A DNA stretch of 64,000 nt from Dokdonella_A sp963834755 (GCA_963834755.1 CAWICQ010000013.1:258418-322417), one strand, 5' to 3'; shown: positions 25,072 to 34,726, counted from the first letter of the stretch. Program-made: numbers and translations. The notes: generated by a model not told the origin, from the sequence alone.

Positions 25072-27141
25072 ATGAAACCGTTGGTCGCCGCCATGGCGCT
25101 CTCGTTCGCCGCGCCGCTTTTCGCCGCGCAAGGCGTACATCCGTTCGACGTGCACGATCTGGTCATGCTGGACCGCGTCAGCGACCCTTCGCTGTCGCCG
25201 GACGGAAAGGTCGTTGCATTCGCAGTCCGCGAGACCGACTACGACGCCAACAAGGGCACCAACGGAATCTGGATCGTTCCTTCGGGCGGCGGAAAGTCTG
25301 TGCGGCTGACGGACAAAGCGCTGAATGCCACCAGCCCGCGCTGGTCCAAGGACGGCAGCGTGTATTTCCTCGCGCCCAAGGACAGCGTCGCGCAGGTCTG
25401 GCGCGTCGGTGCGAACGGCGGCGCCGCGCAGACGGAAACGTCGTCCGCGCTCGACGTCAACAATTTCAAGCTATCGCCCGACGGCAAGCGCGTGCTTCTG
25501 TCGATCGACGTATTCAACGAATGCGGCGACGACGCGCAAGGCATTCTTGCTTGCACAAAGAAGAAGCTCGACGAGCGTAAGGCCGACAAGGCCAGCGGCA
25601 TGGTTTACGACAAGATCTTCATCCGCCACTGGGACACCTGGGCGGACGGCCGCCGCTCGCAGCTGTTCATCGCCGACGTCGGCACGGACGGGAAGATCGG
25701 TGCGCCGCGTCTGCTCAGCAAGGGCATCGATGGCGACGTGCCGTCCAAGCCGTTCGGCGACGACAGCGAATACGCATTTTCACCGGATGGCGCGACGGTC
25801 TATTTCGATGCGCGCATCGCCGGCAAGACCGAACCGTGGTCGACCAACTTCGACATCTTCTCGGTTCCCGCCGATGCGAGTGCGGCGCCGAAGAATCTCA
25901 CCGCCGACAATCCAGCATGGGACGGCTATCCGCTGCCCGCGGCGAACGGCAAGACGCTGTACTACCTTGCGATGAAGCGACCTGGCTTCGAAGCGGATCG
26001 CTTCGGCGTTTGGGCGATCGATCTCGCCAACGGCACGAAGCATGAAATCGATCCCGCCTGGGATCGTTCGGCATCGGCGCTCAAGGAATCGGCGGACGGC
26101 AAGACGCTCTACACGACGACCGACGACTGGGGCGATCATGCGTTGTTCGGCATCGACGTCGCGACCGGCAAAGCGAGCAAGCTCGTTGCCGAGGGCAACA
26201 TCGCGGGGTTCGATGTCGGCAGGAAAGGAGTCATCCTGACGCGCGAGGACTTGAGGCGCCCGGCCGACGTCTACACCGCCGATGGGCGCGGTCGCAGCCT
26301 GCGTCAGATCACGCACTTCAATGCCGAACGCCTGAAGAACATCCGCTTCGGCGATCCCGAATTCTTCACGTTCAAAGGCGCCGGCGGCGACACCGTGCAG
26401 GGCTATGTCGTCAAGCCGGTCGGTTTCAAATCGAACAAGAAATATCCGGTTGCCTTCATCATCCACGGCGGACCGCAGGGCGCCATGACCAACGAATTCC
26501 ACTACCGCTGGAATCCGCAGACGTACGCGGGTCAGGGCTTCGCCGTCGTTACGGTCAACTTTCACGGCTCGACCGGCTACGGCCAGAAATTCACCGACGC
26601 GATCTCCGGCGATTGGGGCGGCGCGCCGCTGGAGGATCTCAAGCTCGGCTGGGCTGCCTCGCTGCGCAAGTATCGATTCCTCGACGGCGATCGCGCTTGC
26701 GCGCTCGGCGCGTCATACGGCGGCTTCATGGCGTACTGGATCGCCGGCAACTGGAACGATCCGTGGAAATGCATCGTCGCGCACGATGGTGTGTTCGACG
26801 GCCGCATGATGTCGTATTCGACCGAAGAGCTCTGGTTCGACGAATGGGAGCACGGCGGCAAGACGCAGTACGAAGATCCGGCCGTCTACGAGAAATACAA
26901 TCCGATCGATCACGTCAAGGAATGGCGCGCGCCGATCCTCATCGTGCACAGCGATCTGGACTTCCGCATTCCGGTCACGCAGGGCATCGCCGCGTTCACC
27001 GCGGCGCAGCGACGCGGGATTCCAAGCAAGTTCCTGCGTTTCCCCGATGAAAACCACTGGGTGCTGAAACCGCAGAACAGCGTGTTGTGGCACGACACGG
27101 TGAACGCGTGGCTGAAGCAGTGGACGACGCCAGGCAGCTGA
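25072..27141 (+). CDS. Secreted S9 family peptidase (dipeptidyl/acylaminoacyl-peptidase-like)
   Basis: A 689-residue serine peptidase with a signal peptide (VAAMALSFAAPLFAAQ). The N-terminal half has WD40-like beta-propeller repeats (DPSLSPDGKVVAF, FKLSPDGKRVLL, YAFSPDGATVYF). The hydrolase half has AFIIHGGPQGAM, Ser548 in GASYGGFMAY, Asp about 630 in HSDLDFRIP and His662 in ENHWVL. It resembles DPP-type and acylaminoacyl peptidases; EELWFDEWE is typical of this group. CAGGAG precedes ATG 25072. The likely place of action is the periplasm, feeding the peptide transporters. Confidence 0.93.
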   Translation: MKPLVAAMALSFAAPLFAAQGVHPFDVHDLVMLDRVSDPSLSPDGKVVAFAVRETDYDANKGTNGIWIVPSGGGKSVRLTDKALNATSPRWSKDGSVYFLAPKDSVAQVWRVGANGGAAQTETSSALDVNNFKLSPDGKRVLLSIDVFNECGDDAQGILACTKKKLDERKADKASGMVYDKIFIRHWDTWADGRRSQLFIADVGTDGKIGAPRLLSKGIDGDVPSKPFGDDSEYAFSPDGATVYFDARIAGKTEPWSTNFDIFSVPADASAAPKNLTADNPAWDGYPLPAANGKTLYYLAMKRPGFEADRFGVWAIDLANGTKHEIDPAWDRSASALKESADGKTLYTTTDDWGDHALFGIDVATGKASKLVAEGNIAGFDVGRKGVILTREDLRRPADVYTADGRGRSLRQITHFNAERLKNIRFGDPEFFTFKGAGGDTVQGYVVKPVGFKSNKKYPVAFIIHGGPQGAMTNEFHYRWNPQTYAGQGFAVVTVNFHGSTGYGQKFTDAISGDWGGAPLEDLKLGWAASLRKYRFLDGDRACALGASYGGFMAYWIAGNWNDPWKCIVAHDGVFDGRMMSYSTEELWFDEWEHGGKTQYEDPAVYEKYNPIDHVKEWRAPILIVHSDLDFRIPVTQGIAAFTAAQRRGIPSKFLRFPDENHWVLKPQNSVLWHDTVNAWLKQWTTPGS

Positions 27142-27182
27142 TGTGACGTGCGCCGCGCTCCTGCGCGGCGCTTCGACAGCAT

Positions 27183-27380
27183 TCAGCAGCAGCGCCCGCC
27201 GCCGCGAACGTAACGCGCGCGTTGGCGCTCGGCAAAGAACTCCGCGTACGTCGGCACGTTCCGATCGGGATGGCGTGTGCGCAGGTGCGCGACGTAGCGT
27301 TCGTAATCCGGAACGCCGATCATCCTTCGCGCCGCTGCGACGCAAATGCGCCAGAGTGCGGCCATCGCCGACGCGTTCAT
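27183..27380 (-). CDS. ybdD: YbdD/YjiX family small protein
   Basis: A 65-residue protein with the family core MIGVPDYERYVAHLRTRHPD and PTYAEFFAERQRARY, ending in GGRCC as in E. coli YbdD. The family partners with CstA/BtsT in pyruvate or peptide uptake, and recent family names call it a transporter accessory subunit. Its ATG overlaps the cstA stop by ATGA, so the two are coupled. It is convergent with the S9 peptidase. Confidence 0.92.
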   Translation of the reverse strand: MNASAMAALWRICVAAARRMIGVPDYERYVAHLRTRHPDRNVPTYAEFFAERQRARYVRGGGRCC

Positions 27381-29440
27381 GATGCGGCTCCGGCCAGCGC
27401 GACGTAAGGCGCTTCGCGCGCCGTCGCGACCGTCGATTTTCGCGCCGCGAGTGCGGCGCGGATTCCGAACACGAGCATCGCGACGACGAGCAGCGAGAAT
27501 ACGGCCGCGAGCGAGGCGTCGATCCAGTCGTTGCGCACGATCTCGTGCATTTCGCTGATCGACTTCGCCGGCGCGAGCACCTGCCCGCGATCGAGCGCCG
27601 ACGCAAACGCGCGAGCGTGAGCGACGAAACCGATCCGCATATCGTCGGACGCGAGTTTCTGCCAACCCGCGGTCAGCGTACATATCGCGAGCCACAGCGT
27701 CGGCGCGAGCGCGACCCAGACGTATCGCGCACGTTGCATTTTCACCAGGCACACGCTCGCGAACGTCAACGCAATTGCGGCGAGCATCTGGTTGGCGATT
27801 CCGAACAGCGGCCACAGCGTGTTGATGCCGCCGAGCGGATCGGCGACGCCCTGATAGAGAAACCAGCCCCAGCAGGCGACGCAAAGCATCGTCGCGAGCA
27901 GATTGGCTGTCCACGATTCGGTTCTTGCGAGCGATGGCAGCGCGAGGCCGGCGAGTTCCTGGATCATGAAGCGCGCGACGCGCGTGCCGGCGTCGACCGT
28001 GGTCAGGATGAACAGCGCTTCGAACAGGATCGCGTAGTGGTACCAGAATGCGAGCATGCCGTTGCCGGCAACCAGGCGCTGCAGGATTTCTGCCATTCCG
28101 ACCGCGAGCGTCGGCGCGCCGCCGGCGCGCGAAAGGATCGTCGTCTCGCCGATATCTTTCGCGGCCTGCGCGAGCGCATCGGGCGTGATCGCGAATCCCC
28201 ATTGGCCGATTGCCTGCGCCGCACTGTCGATGGTGGTTCCGATCAGCGCGGCCGGCGCGTTCATCGCGAAATAGACGCCCGGTTCGAGCACGCACGCGGC
28301 GATGAGCGCCATGATCGCGACGAACGCTTCGACCAGCATCGCGCCATAGCCGACCAGGCGTGCATCTTTTTCGTTCGCGAGCAGCTTTGGCGTCGTGCCG
28401 GATGCAATCAGCGAATGCCATCCGGATACCGCGCCGCACGCGATCGTGATGAACAGAAACGGAAACAGCGAGCCGGAAAACACCGGTCCGCTGCCGTCGA
28501 TGAAGCGCGTGATCGCCGGCATCTTGAGATCCGGCATCACAAAGACGATGCCGATCGCGAGCAGCACGACCGTGCCGATCTTGAGGAACGTCGAAAGATA
28601 ATCGCGCGGCGCGAGCAGGAGCCAGACCGGCGTCACCGACGCACAGAATCCATACGCAATCAGCATCCACGCGAGCGCTTTTCCATCGAACGTGAAAAAT
28701 GCAGCCCATGACGGCTCGGCCGCGACTTTGCCGCCGAGCCAGATCGCGAGCAGCAGCAGCGCAAGTCCGATCAGCGACACTTCGAGCACCTTGCCCGGCC
28801 GCAGAAAACGCAGATACACGCCCATCAGCAACGCGATCGGAATCGTCGTTGCCACCGTGAACGTGCCCCACGGGCTCGCCGCGAGCGCCTTGACGACGAC
28901 GAGCGCGAGTACGGCAAGGATGATGAACATGATCATCAGGACGCCGATCATCGCGATCACGCCGGCGGCGGGGCCGATCTCGGCGCGAATCATTTCGCCG
29001 AGCGAGCGGCCATCGCGGCGGATCGAAAGGAACAGGATCATGAAATCCTGCACGGCGCCGGCAAAGATCACGCCGACGAGAATCCAGAGCGTGCCCGGCA
29101 GATAGCCCATTTGCGCGGCGAGCACCGGTCCGACCAGCGGCCCTGCGCCGGCGATCGCGGCGAAATGATGACCGAACACGACGCGTCGATCGGTCGGCAC
29201 GTAGTCAAGCCCGTCGTCGTGCAGCACCGCGGGCGTCGCCCGCGCTGGGTCGAGCGCAAGCGCTTTGTCGGCGATGAAGCGGCCGTAGAAGCGATACGCG
29301 ACGAAGAACAGCGACACGGTTGCGGAGACGAGCCAGAATGCATTCAACGACTCGCCGCGCTTCAGTGCCACGATGCCGAGGCAGAACGCGCCGAACAGTG
29401 TGAGGAGGAGCCAGCCGAGCTTGCTTTTGAGAGCGTTCAT
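27377..29440 (-). CDS. cstA: Carbon starvation protein CstA (pyruvate/peptide transporter)
   Basis: A polytopic inner-membrane transporter of 687 residues and full family length. It has GESLNAFWLVSATVSLFF, VAYRFYGRFIADKALALD and the family core GHHFAAIAGAGPLVGPVLAA, then KLLANEKDARLVGYGAML. CstA imports pyruvate and has been linked to peptide use during carbon starvation. With ybdD just downstream and two S9 peptidases and two peptide transporters upstream, the region is a scavenging module. No CRP site was identified. A REP pair follows the promoter side at 29.5 kb. Confidence 0.95.
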   Translation of the reverse strand: MNALKSKLGWLLLTLFGAFCLGIVALKRGESLNAFWLVSATVSLFFVAYRFYGRFIADKALALDPARATPAVLHDDGLDYVPTDRRVVFGHHFAAIAGAGPLVGPVLAAQMGYLPGTLWILVGVIFAGAVQDFMILFLSIRRDGRSLGEMIRAEIGPAAGVIAMIGVLMIMFIILAVLALVVVKALAASPWGTFTVATTIPIALLMGVYLRFLRPGKVLEVSLIGLALLLLAIWLGGKVAAEPSWAAFFTFDGKALAWMLIAYGFCASVTPVWLLLAPRDYLSTFLKIGTVVLLAIGIVFVMPDLKMPAITRFIDGSGPVFSGSLFPFLFITIACGAVSGWHSLIASGTTPKLLANEKDARLVGYGAMLVEAFVAIMALIAACVLEPGVYFAMNAPAALIGTTIDSAAQAIGQWGFAITPDALAQAAKDIGETTILSRAGGAPTLAVGMAEILQRLVAGNGMLAFWYHYAILFEALFILTTVDAGTRVARFMIQELAGLALPSLARTESWTANLLATMLCVACWGWFLYQGVADPLGGINTLWPLFGIANQMLAAIALTFASVCLVKMQRARYVWVALAPTLWLAICTLTAGWQKLASDDMRIGFVAHARAFASALDRGQVLAPAKSISEMHEIVRNDWIDASLAAVFSLLVVAMLVFGIRAALAARKSTVATAREAPYVALAGAAS

Positions 29441-29496
29441 TGCGCGAGCGTGTCGCGGCGGTGCGGATCGGTCAAGGTCGCTTTTGCGTCACGATC

Positions 29497-29600
29497 TTTC
29501 CCTCGCCCGCTTGCGGGAGAGGGTAGGGTGAGGGAACGCTCGAGACGACGTTCCAAGCGTGCCCTCATCGGCCTCCGGCACCTTCTCCCGCAAGCGGGAG
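29497..29600. repeat. Head-to-head REP pair upstream of cstA
   Basis: CCCTCGCCCGCTTGCGGGAGAG, then AGGGTAGGGTGAGGG, and in the other orientation GCCCTCATCGGCC and CCTTCTCCCGCAAGCGGGAG. The two hairpin halves face each other across about 50 nt, in the gap between cstA and corA. Confidence 0.8.
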
Positions 29601-29629
29601 AACGAAAAGATGTCCGCCGCACCTGAAAC

Positions 29630-30649
29630 TCAAAGCCATTTCGCGCGCTTCAGCGTCCAATACAACCCCGCGCAGATGCCGAGCGTCACCGCGATCATCG
29701 CCGGATACGCCCACTGCTTGTCGAGCTCGGGCATGTAGTGAAAGTTCATGCCGTACCAGCTCGCGAAGAGCGTCGGCGCGGCGAGCAGCGCGGCCCATCC
29801 AGCGAGCCGCTTGACGACTTCGCCTTGCGCGACGGTCACCAGCGCGAGATTCACGCTGAGCGCGGCGGTGAGCATTTCGCGCATCGTATCGGTCGATTCG
29901 TTGATGCGCGCCGCATGATCGTAGACATCGCGAAAGTAAGGACGCACCTCGTCGCGAATCAAGCCGGGATACAGACGCGTCAGTTGGTTGACGATGTCCT
30001 GCAGCGGCGCGACTGCGAGGCGCAGCGTGACCAGCTCTTTCTTGAGCTCGTAGAGACTGCGGATCGTCTCGCGCTTGAAGGTATCTTCGAACACGTCTTC
30101 CTCGAGTTCCTGCAACTCCTCGCGGAAGCTGCGCACGATCGGGAAGAAGTTGTCGACGATGAAATCGAGCACCGAATAAAGCCCGTAGCTCGGACCCAGG
30201 CCCAGCATCTCGGGCGTCTGCTCGCAGCTCTTGCGCGCGATCGCATAACTCAGCGAAGCGCCGTGACGAACGGTGACGAGATAGTTGCGGCCCATGAAGA
30301 TATGCGTTTCGCCGAACGCGATCTTGCCGCCGACCACCTGCGCGGTGTGCGCGACGATGAACAGCGAATCGGCGTACACCTCGATCTTCGGTCGCTGATG
30401 CGCCGAATGCGCGTCCTCGACGGCGAGCTCGTGCAGGTTGAATTCCTCGCGAAGTCTTTCGAGCAGCGCTTCATCCGGCTCGTGCAGCCCGACCCAGACG
30501 AACTGATCCGGATGCTCCAGCACATCGCTAATCTCGTCGATCGTGATGTCGCGAAGCTTCTTGCCGCTGTTCGAATACGCGACGCAGTTGACCACCATCG
30601 GGTCGGTGCAAGTCGGATCGTGCGGGAGCGCTGTGACGGGCTGGTCCAT
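29630..30649 (-). CDS. corA: CorA magnesium/cobalt transporter
   Basis: A pentameric Mg2+ channel of the CorA family, 339 residues. The large cytosolic domain includes FVWVGLHEPDE and VEDAHSAHQRPKIE; the two C-terminal helices carry the selectivity motif YGMNFHYMPEL (GMN). The C-terminus ends with a lysine/arginine cap (LKRAKWL). It lies alone between cstA (with a REP pair) and a hypothetical gene. No M-box leader is recognisable upstream. Confidence 0.94.
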   Translation of the reverse strand: MDQPVTALPHDPTCTDPMVVNCVAYSNSGKKLRDITIDEISDVLEHPDQFVWVGLHEPDEALLERLREEFNLHELAVEDAHSAHQRPKIEVYADSLFIVAHTAQVVGGKIAFGETHIFMGRNYLVTVRHGASLSYAIARKSCEQTPEMLGLGPSYGLYSVLDFIVDNFFPIVRSFREELQELEEDVFEDTFKRETIRSLYELKKELVTLRLAVAPLQDIVNQLTRLYPGLIRDEVRPYFRDVYDHAARINESTDTMREMLTAALSVNLALVTVAQGEVVKRLAGWAALLAAPTLFASWYGMNFHYMPELDKQWAYPAMIAVTLGICAGLYWTLKRAKWL

Positions 30650-30713
30650 GAGCGAATGATGCGCCGGGCGCTATGACAACGGCAATCGGACAAGTCGCCG
30701 GTCGAAACGGGGC

Positions 30714-31937
30714 TCAGTCGCAGGAGAGGCGTTGCCGTGCCCGTTTTTCCCAGCGGCCGGAAATCGCGTAGTTGATCGCAAGGCCGGCGTTCTGCTCGGT
30801 TGGCGTCAGCACGGCCTTTCTCTGTGCTTCGGTTCGCGCCGCCGCAGCGATGTGGATATGCGATGGAGAGATCATTTCGAAGCAGCCGTCGAGGGCAAGG
30901 TCGAGCGCATAGACCGACCAGGCCCACGCGCCGGCGTTGTCGCCGCTGTCCGCGAGCGCATGTTCGATCTCCGAGAGGCCGAGCCAATCGCCGAGTCCCG
31001 CGGACACTTCGAGCCAGGAGCGTGCTGCGGCAGGGTCGGGCTGCGAACCGCCGCATCCGTTCTGCAAGCAATAAGCGAGCCGGTTTGCGGCCTCGGGGTC
31101 GTCCGGCGCGAGTTGCTCGAGCATCGCGCGTCCTTCGGTACTCTCGGTTTCATCGTCCGATTGCATCAGGAGATCGCCGAGGACTGAGCGGCCTCGCGCG
31201 CTGTCCTGCTTCGCAAGAATGGCTCGGAGATCGGCAATCGCCTGGGGCTTGTTATCGTTTTCGCCGGCGACTTCGATCTGCGCCTCGAGGTTGTCCGGGC
31301 GAAAGAAACGGTCGAGGAACATGAAAGCGAGATCGAGCCCGTTGCCCACGCCGCCGCAGTGCTCGACGCGCCGCTCGTAGTCTGCGGTGTGCAGCTCGGC
31401 GATGCGATCGATGAAGGGCTTCATGGCATCCGGGAGGTTCTTGTAGAAACTCGACGCCGGTCGCTCCCTTCCGTGCGGCTGTCCTTGGCGGGTCGACTCC
31501 GCCGTGCAGATCGACTGGATGAAACTTGCGGCCAACGCCGCGTGCACGTCGTCCTTGGCCTTCTCGACGAGCGGTCCCCAGGCCTGGTCGTAGGGCAACT
31601 CCATCAGGCGAGCGACTTCATCGCCGTACTCCTTCCTGTTCCTGGCGCGCAGCACGTTCTCGGCTCGCGACAGCCAAAGCCGTGCGGCGGAATCGGGATC
31701 GCGGGCGATCATCTCGCGCGCCGGCGCGGCGGGGTGATCGGCGTCGGGTCCGACGTCGGTGCGGAGGTCGATCGCACCTTCGAGCGAATTCGGTGCCGCG
31801 CGCGCTGCCACCGTATTCGGTGATCGGTCACTCGACGATGCTTGATGATTCGTGGATCCGCGATGCGAATGCCAGAGAACCAGCGCGGCGACGACGACGA
31901 GTGTCGCGACGATCGCGAGCACGCGGTGCGCGGTCAT
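30714..31937 (-). CDS. Membrane-anchored Sel1-like hypothetical protein
   Basis: A 407-residue protein with one N-terminal membrane anchor (VLAIVATLVVVAALVLW) and a cysteine-containing body outside the cytoplasm. I see alpha-helical segments resembling TPR/Sel1 units (RGRSVLGDLLMQSDD, PEAANRLAYCLQNGCGG, PAAARSWLEVSAGLGD), and cysteines that may pair. It overlaps the upstream DUF4105 gene by ATGA and so is the last gene of the corC operon. No function can be named. Confidence 0.7.
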   Translation of the reverse strand: MTAHRVLAIVATLVVVAALVLWHSHRGSTNHQASSSDRSPNTVAARAAPNSLEGAIDLRTDVGPDADHPAAPAREMIARDPDSAARLWLSRAENVLRARNRKEYGDEVARLMELPYDQAWGPLVEKAKDDVHAALAASFIQSICTAESTRQGQPHGRERPASSFYKNLPDAMKPFIDRIAELHTADYERRVEHCGGVGNGLDLAFMFLDRFFRPDNLEAQIEVAGENDNKPQAIADLRAILAKQDSARGRSVLGDLLMQSDDETESTEGRAMLEQLAPDDPEAANRLAYCLQNGCGGSQPDPAAARSWLEVSAGLGDWLGLSEIEHALADSGDNAGAWAWSVYALDLALDGCFEMISPSHIHIAAAARTEAQRKAVLTPTEQNAGLAINYAISGRWEKRARQRLSCD

Positions 31938-33304
31938 GCGGACGTGACGTCAGCGCCGGACCGTCCGCGCGAAACAGCGAGTGCCAGCGCGACATGAATC
32001 GGCAGGAACAACAGAATCCAATGCAGATTCGCCTGCGCGAACCACGGCAGGATTTTCGAGAAGAGTGCAAACGCGGCGAGACCGGCCACGAGCCAGGCGA
32101 TGTTCGCGCGACGCGCTGACGCGCGCGGGCGTGCGCGCATGAGTGCCGCGGCGGCTGGAATCAGCAGCAGGCACAACGGATTCAGCAGCAGAAGGTTCTC
32201 GTTGCGCCATGCGGACTGGTGCGCGGTGCCGAACCAGAGGAACAGCAGCACGAGGCCACCGATGCCGCAGAAGAGCTCGAAGACGATCGCGAACAGCGCG
32301 ACCGGCATACGCGCAAACCGCGTGCGGACACGACTGGCTGCGAAGATCGCCAGGCCGAACGCAGCACCGAGAATCAGGAACGCAAGACGAAGATCGAAAG
32401 GCAGCTCGGGCGGATCGGCAATGGCGCCCCGTGAAATCGTCGTTTCCGCGGAGACCAGCGGCTGGGTGACACCGCTGGCATCGACGACGTTGACATCGCG
32501 CAGCGCGCGCGCGAGTACGACGGGGACGAAACTTTCTTCCCAGAAATCGATGCGCCGGTCGGCGTAGGGTCCGAGACCGAGATCGATGCCGAGCATCAGC
32601 AGCGGCTCGGCGGCCATCAGTCGCAGCGAATCCATGCGGTAGGTGTAGCCGCGCGAACGGCCTTCGGTCGCGCGCTGGATCGCGCCGCCGAGCGCTTTGT
32701 CGAGCGCATCGCGCACGCGCGTCGAGCAATTCGCGACGAAATAGTCATAGCGGTAGAAGGCGTTTTCGGGGCGGATGTTCCAGGCCAGGAAATCGCGCAG
32801 CGCTTCGGCTTGTTGCGGCGTGAACGCCAGGCGTTGCTCGGTGATCGAGCGACGTTCGTCGCGATACATCTCGATATCGTCGTCGATGTCGTCCGCGGCG
32901 ATCCGGTAGCGCATGTGGCCGCGGGCGAAATTGAGCAGGAAATCTTCCTGCTCGAAATCGAAGATGCCGTAGTTGTACGCGATTGCCGTGCCCGCCGCGC
33001 GATCGCGCACGACGATTGCGTTGTGGCCGAAACGTTCCCAGAAAATCGGGCCGGGGCCGATCGTCAGAAGGCTGATTTCGAGCGCGCTGTCGGCACTCGG
33101 CGACTCCGAATTGTTCACCGAATCCTGAGCGGTCGAATCGGCCGGGCGAGTTTCCGGTGCGGCCGAGTCTTGCGCGATCGCGATGCGCGTAGTCGACGCG
33201 ATCAACAAGGAGAAGACAGCGACGATACGTCCAATCAGCGCCAGCGACGAACGCGCTCGGCTAAACCCGGATTCCGGATTCCGCGCGCCGGCGGACACCC
33301 TCAC
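31934..33304 (-). CDS. DUF4105 / Lnb-type membrane protein at the lnt position
   Basis: A 456-residue protein with a signal sequence (VAVFSLLIASTTRIAIA), a periplasmic DUF4105 domain (about 55-290) and about five C-terminal transmembrane helices. Candidate catalytic residues are His in FWERFGHNAIVV and Cys in FVANCSTRVRDALDK, as in papain-like folds. PF13387 is named the Lnb N-terminal periplasmic domain; Bacteroides members have been reported to N-acylate lipoproteins. Here it follows phoH-ybeY-corC, where gammaproteobacteria usually place lnt. It starts at GTG 33304, overlapping the corC stop. Acyltransferase function is inference. Confidence 0.82.
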   Translation of the reverse strand: MRVSAGARNPESGFSRARSSLALIGRIVAVFSLLIASTTRIAIAQDSAAPETRPADSTAQDSVNNSESPSADSALEISLLTIGPGPIFWERFGHNAIVVRDRAAGTAIAYNYGIFDFEQEDFLLNFARGHMRYRIAADDIDDDIEMYRDERRSITEQRLAFTPQQAEALRDFLAWNIRPENAFYRYDYFVANCSTRVRDALDKALGGAIQRATEGRSRGYTYRMDSLRLMAAEPLLMLGIDLGLGPYADRRIDFWEESFVPVVLARALRDVNVVDASGVTQPLVSAETTISRGAIADPPELPFDLRLAFLILGAAFGLAIFAASRVRTRFARMPVALFAIVFELFCGIGGLVLLFLWFGTAHQSAWRNENLLLLNPLCLLLIPAAAALMRARPRASARRANIAWLVAGLAAFALFSKILPWFAQANLHWILLFLPIHVALALAVSRGRSGADVTSA

Positions 33305-34143
33305 GCCTCGTCCACGCGAACGGCGAACTGATGCACGCGACGCGCGTCGGCCTTGGTCACCTGGAAGTGAAAGCTGCCGAGCTCGGCCTCTTCGCCGGGC
33401 TCGGGCAGGTGGCCCATCTCGCTGGTCACCATGCCGCCGACGGTGTCGAATTCGTCGTCGCTGAATTCGCTGCCGAAGCGCTCGTTGAAGTCCGAAATCG
33501 GCGTCAGCGCGCTGACCAGGAAACGGCCGTCCGATTGCGGCAGGATCAATTTGGGTTCGCTTTCGTCGATGTCGTGTTCGTCGTCGATGTCGCCGACGAT
33601 CTGCTCGAGCACGTCTTCGATCGTCACGAGTCCGGCGACGCCGCCGTATTCGTCAACGACGATCGCCATGTGATTGCGCGAAAGACGGAATTCCTTGAGC
33701 AGGATGTTGAGGCGTTTGGATTCCGGGATCATCGCCACCGGCCGCAGCAACTCCCGGATGTCGCACGGACCGCCGCGGGCCAGGCACTTCAAGAGGTCCT
33801 TGGCGAGCAGGATGCCGAGGATCTCGTCCTTGTCGCCGTCGTGCACCGGAAAGCGCGAATGCCCCGATTCGATGACGATGTTCAGGATGTCGTTCTGCGC
33901 CGCGCCGATCGGCAGGAACACGGTCTGGGCGCGCGGGATCATGACGTCGGCAACGGTCAGCTCGGCGACCTTGATCGCGCCTTCGACCATCGACAGGGTG
34001 TCGTTCGTGAGCAGGCCGTTCGCCTGCGCGTGACGCAGCTCCTCGATCAACTCCTCGCGGTTCTGCGGCTCACCGGATAGCGCCTGGGTCAGGCGCGCGA
34101 ACCAGGTTCGGTGAGAGGGTCTACTGGGCGGGTCCTCGCTCAT
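33301..34143 (-). CDS. corC: CorC/HlyC-type CBS-pair protein
   Basis: A 280-residue soluble protein with two CBS domains (VADVMIPRAQTVFLP and FRLSRNHMAIVVDEYGGVA) and a C-terminal CorC transporter-associated domain (FDTVGGMVTSEMGHLPEPGE). The family is called CorC/YbeX and is linked to Mg2+/Co2+ homeostasis and, via YbeX, to ribosome metabolism. ATG 34143 follows a 112-nt gap after ybeY. The stop overlaps the GTG of the DUF4105 gene. The phoH-ybeY-corC order is classical in this lineage. Confidence 0.93.
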   Translation of the reverse strand: MSEDPPSRPSHRTWFARLTQALSGEPQNREELIEELRHAQANGLLTNDTLSMVEGAIKVAELTVADVMIPRAQTVFLPIGAAQNDILNIVIESGHSRFPVHDGDKDEILGILLAKDLLKCLARGGPCDIRELLRPVAMIPESKRLNILLKEFRLSRNHMAIVVDEYGGVAGLVTIEDVLEQIVGDIDDEHDIDESEPKLILPQSDGRFLVSALTPISDFNERFGSEFSDDEFDTVGGMVTSEMGHLPEPGEEAELGSFHFQVTKADARRVHQFAVRVDEA

Positions 34144-34255
34144 TGACGCGTTGCAAAAGCCCGATACGGGGCGGGGCGGCAGTTTATCAAAAGCGTTGTT
34201 GCAGGATATTTTCGTTGATGCACAGTGGGTTGGGCGGCGAAACCGACGAAATAGA

Positions 34256-34726
34256 TCAGCGCGGGGAATAAGGATCGTCGATTCCGAAACCCGCCAGCAC
34301 GCGTCGTTCGATCGCTTCCATCTTCGCGGCGGCTCGCTCGTTCGCGTGGTCCTGACCGAGCAAGTGCAGCACGCCATGGACCGTCAGATGCGCATAGTGA
34401 TCGCGCAGCCGCTTGCGCTGCAGCCGGGCTTCGCGCGCGATGACGGCCGGGCAGAGCGCAAGGTCGCCGAGCAGCGCGGTTTTCTCGGCGGGCAGCGGCT
34501 CGTACGGAAAGCTCAGAACATTCGTCGCGTAGTCCTTGCTTCGGTATTGCCGATTGATCGCGCGCGCGGCCGGCTCGTCCAGCAGCGCGATGTTGATTTC
34601 GATCGGTCCCGAACGCTGTCCCTTCAGCGTGGCGCGTACCCAGCGCTCGAACGATCGGCGGATCGGCACGCCTTTGCGGCCGGCCCGGTTGTCGACGAAC
34701 AAGCGAACTCGCAGCGGCGCGCTCAT
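34256..34726 (-). CDS. ybeY: rRNA maturation endoribonuclease YbeY
   Basis: A 156-residue zinc-dependent metalloprotein involved in 16S rRNA 3'-end maturation and ribosome quality control. The signature HGVLHLLGQDH (zinc ligands His, His, His) is intact. YATNVLSFPYEP and LGDLALCPAVI match the core. ATG 34726 overlaps the phoH stop (ATGA), so the two are coupled. Confidence 0.96.
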   Translation of the reverse strand: MSAPLRVRLFVDNRAGRKGVPIRRSFERWVRATLKGQRSGPIEINIALLDEPAARAINRQYRSKDYATNVLSFPYEPLPAEKTALLGDLALCPAVIAREARLQRKRLRDHYAHLTVHGVLHLLGQDHANERAAAKMEAIERRVLAGFGIDDPYSPR

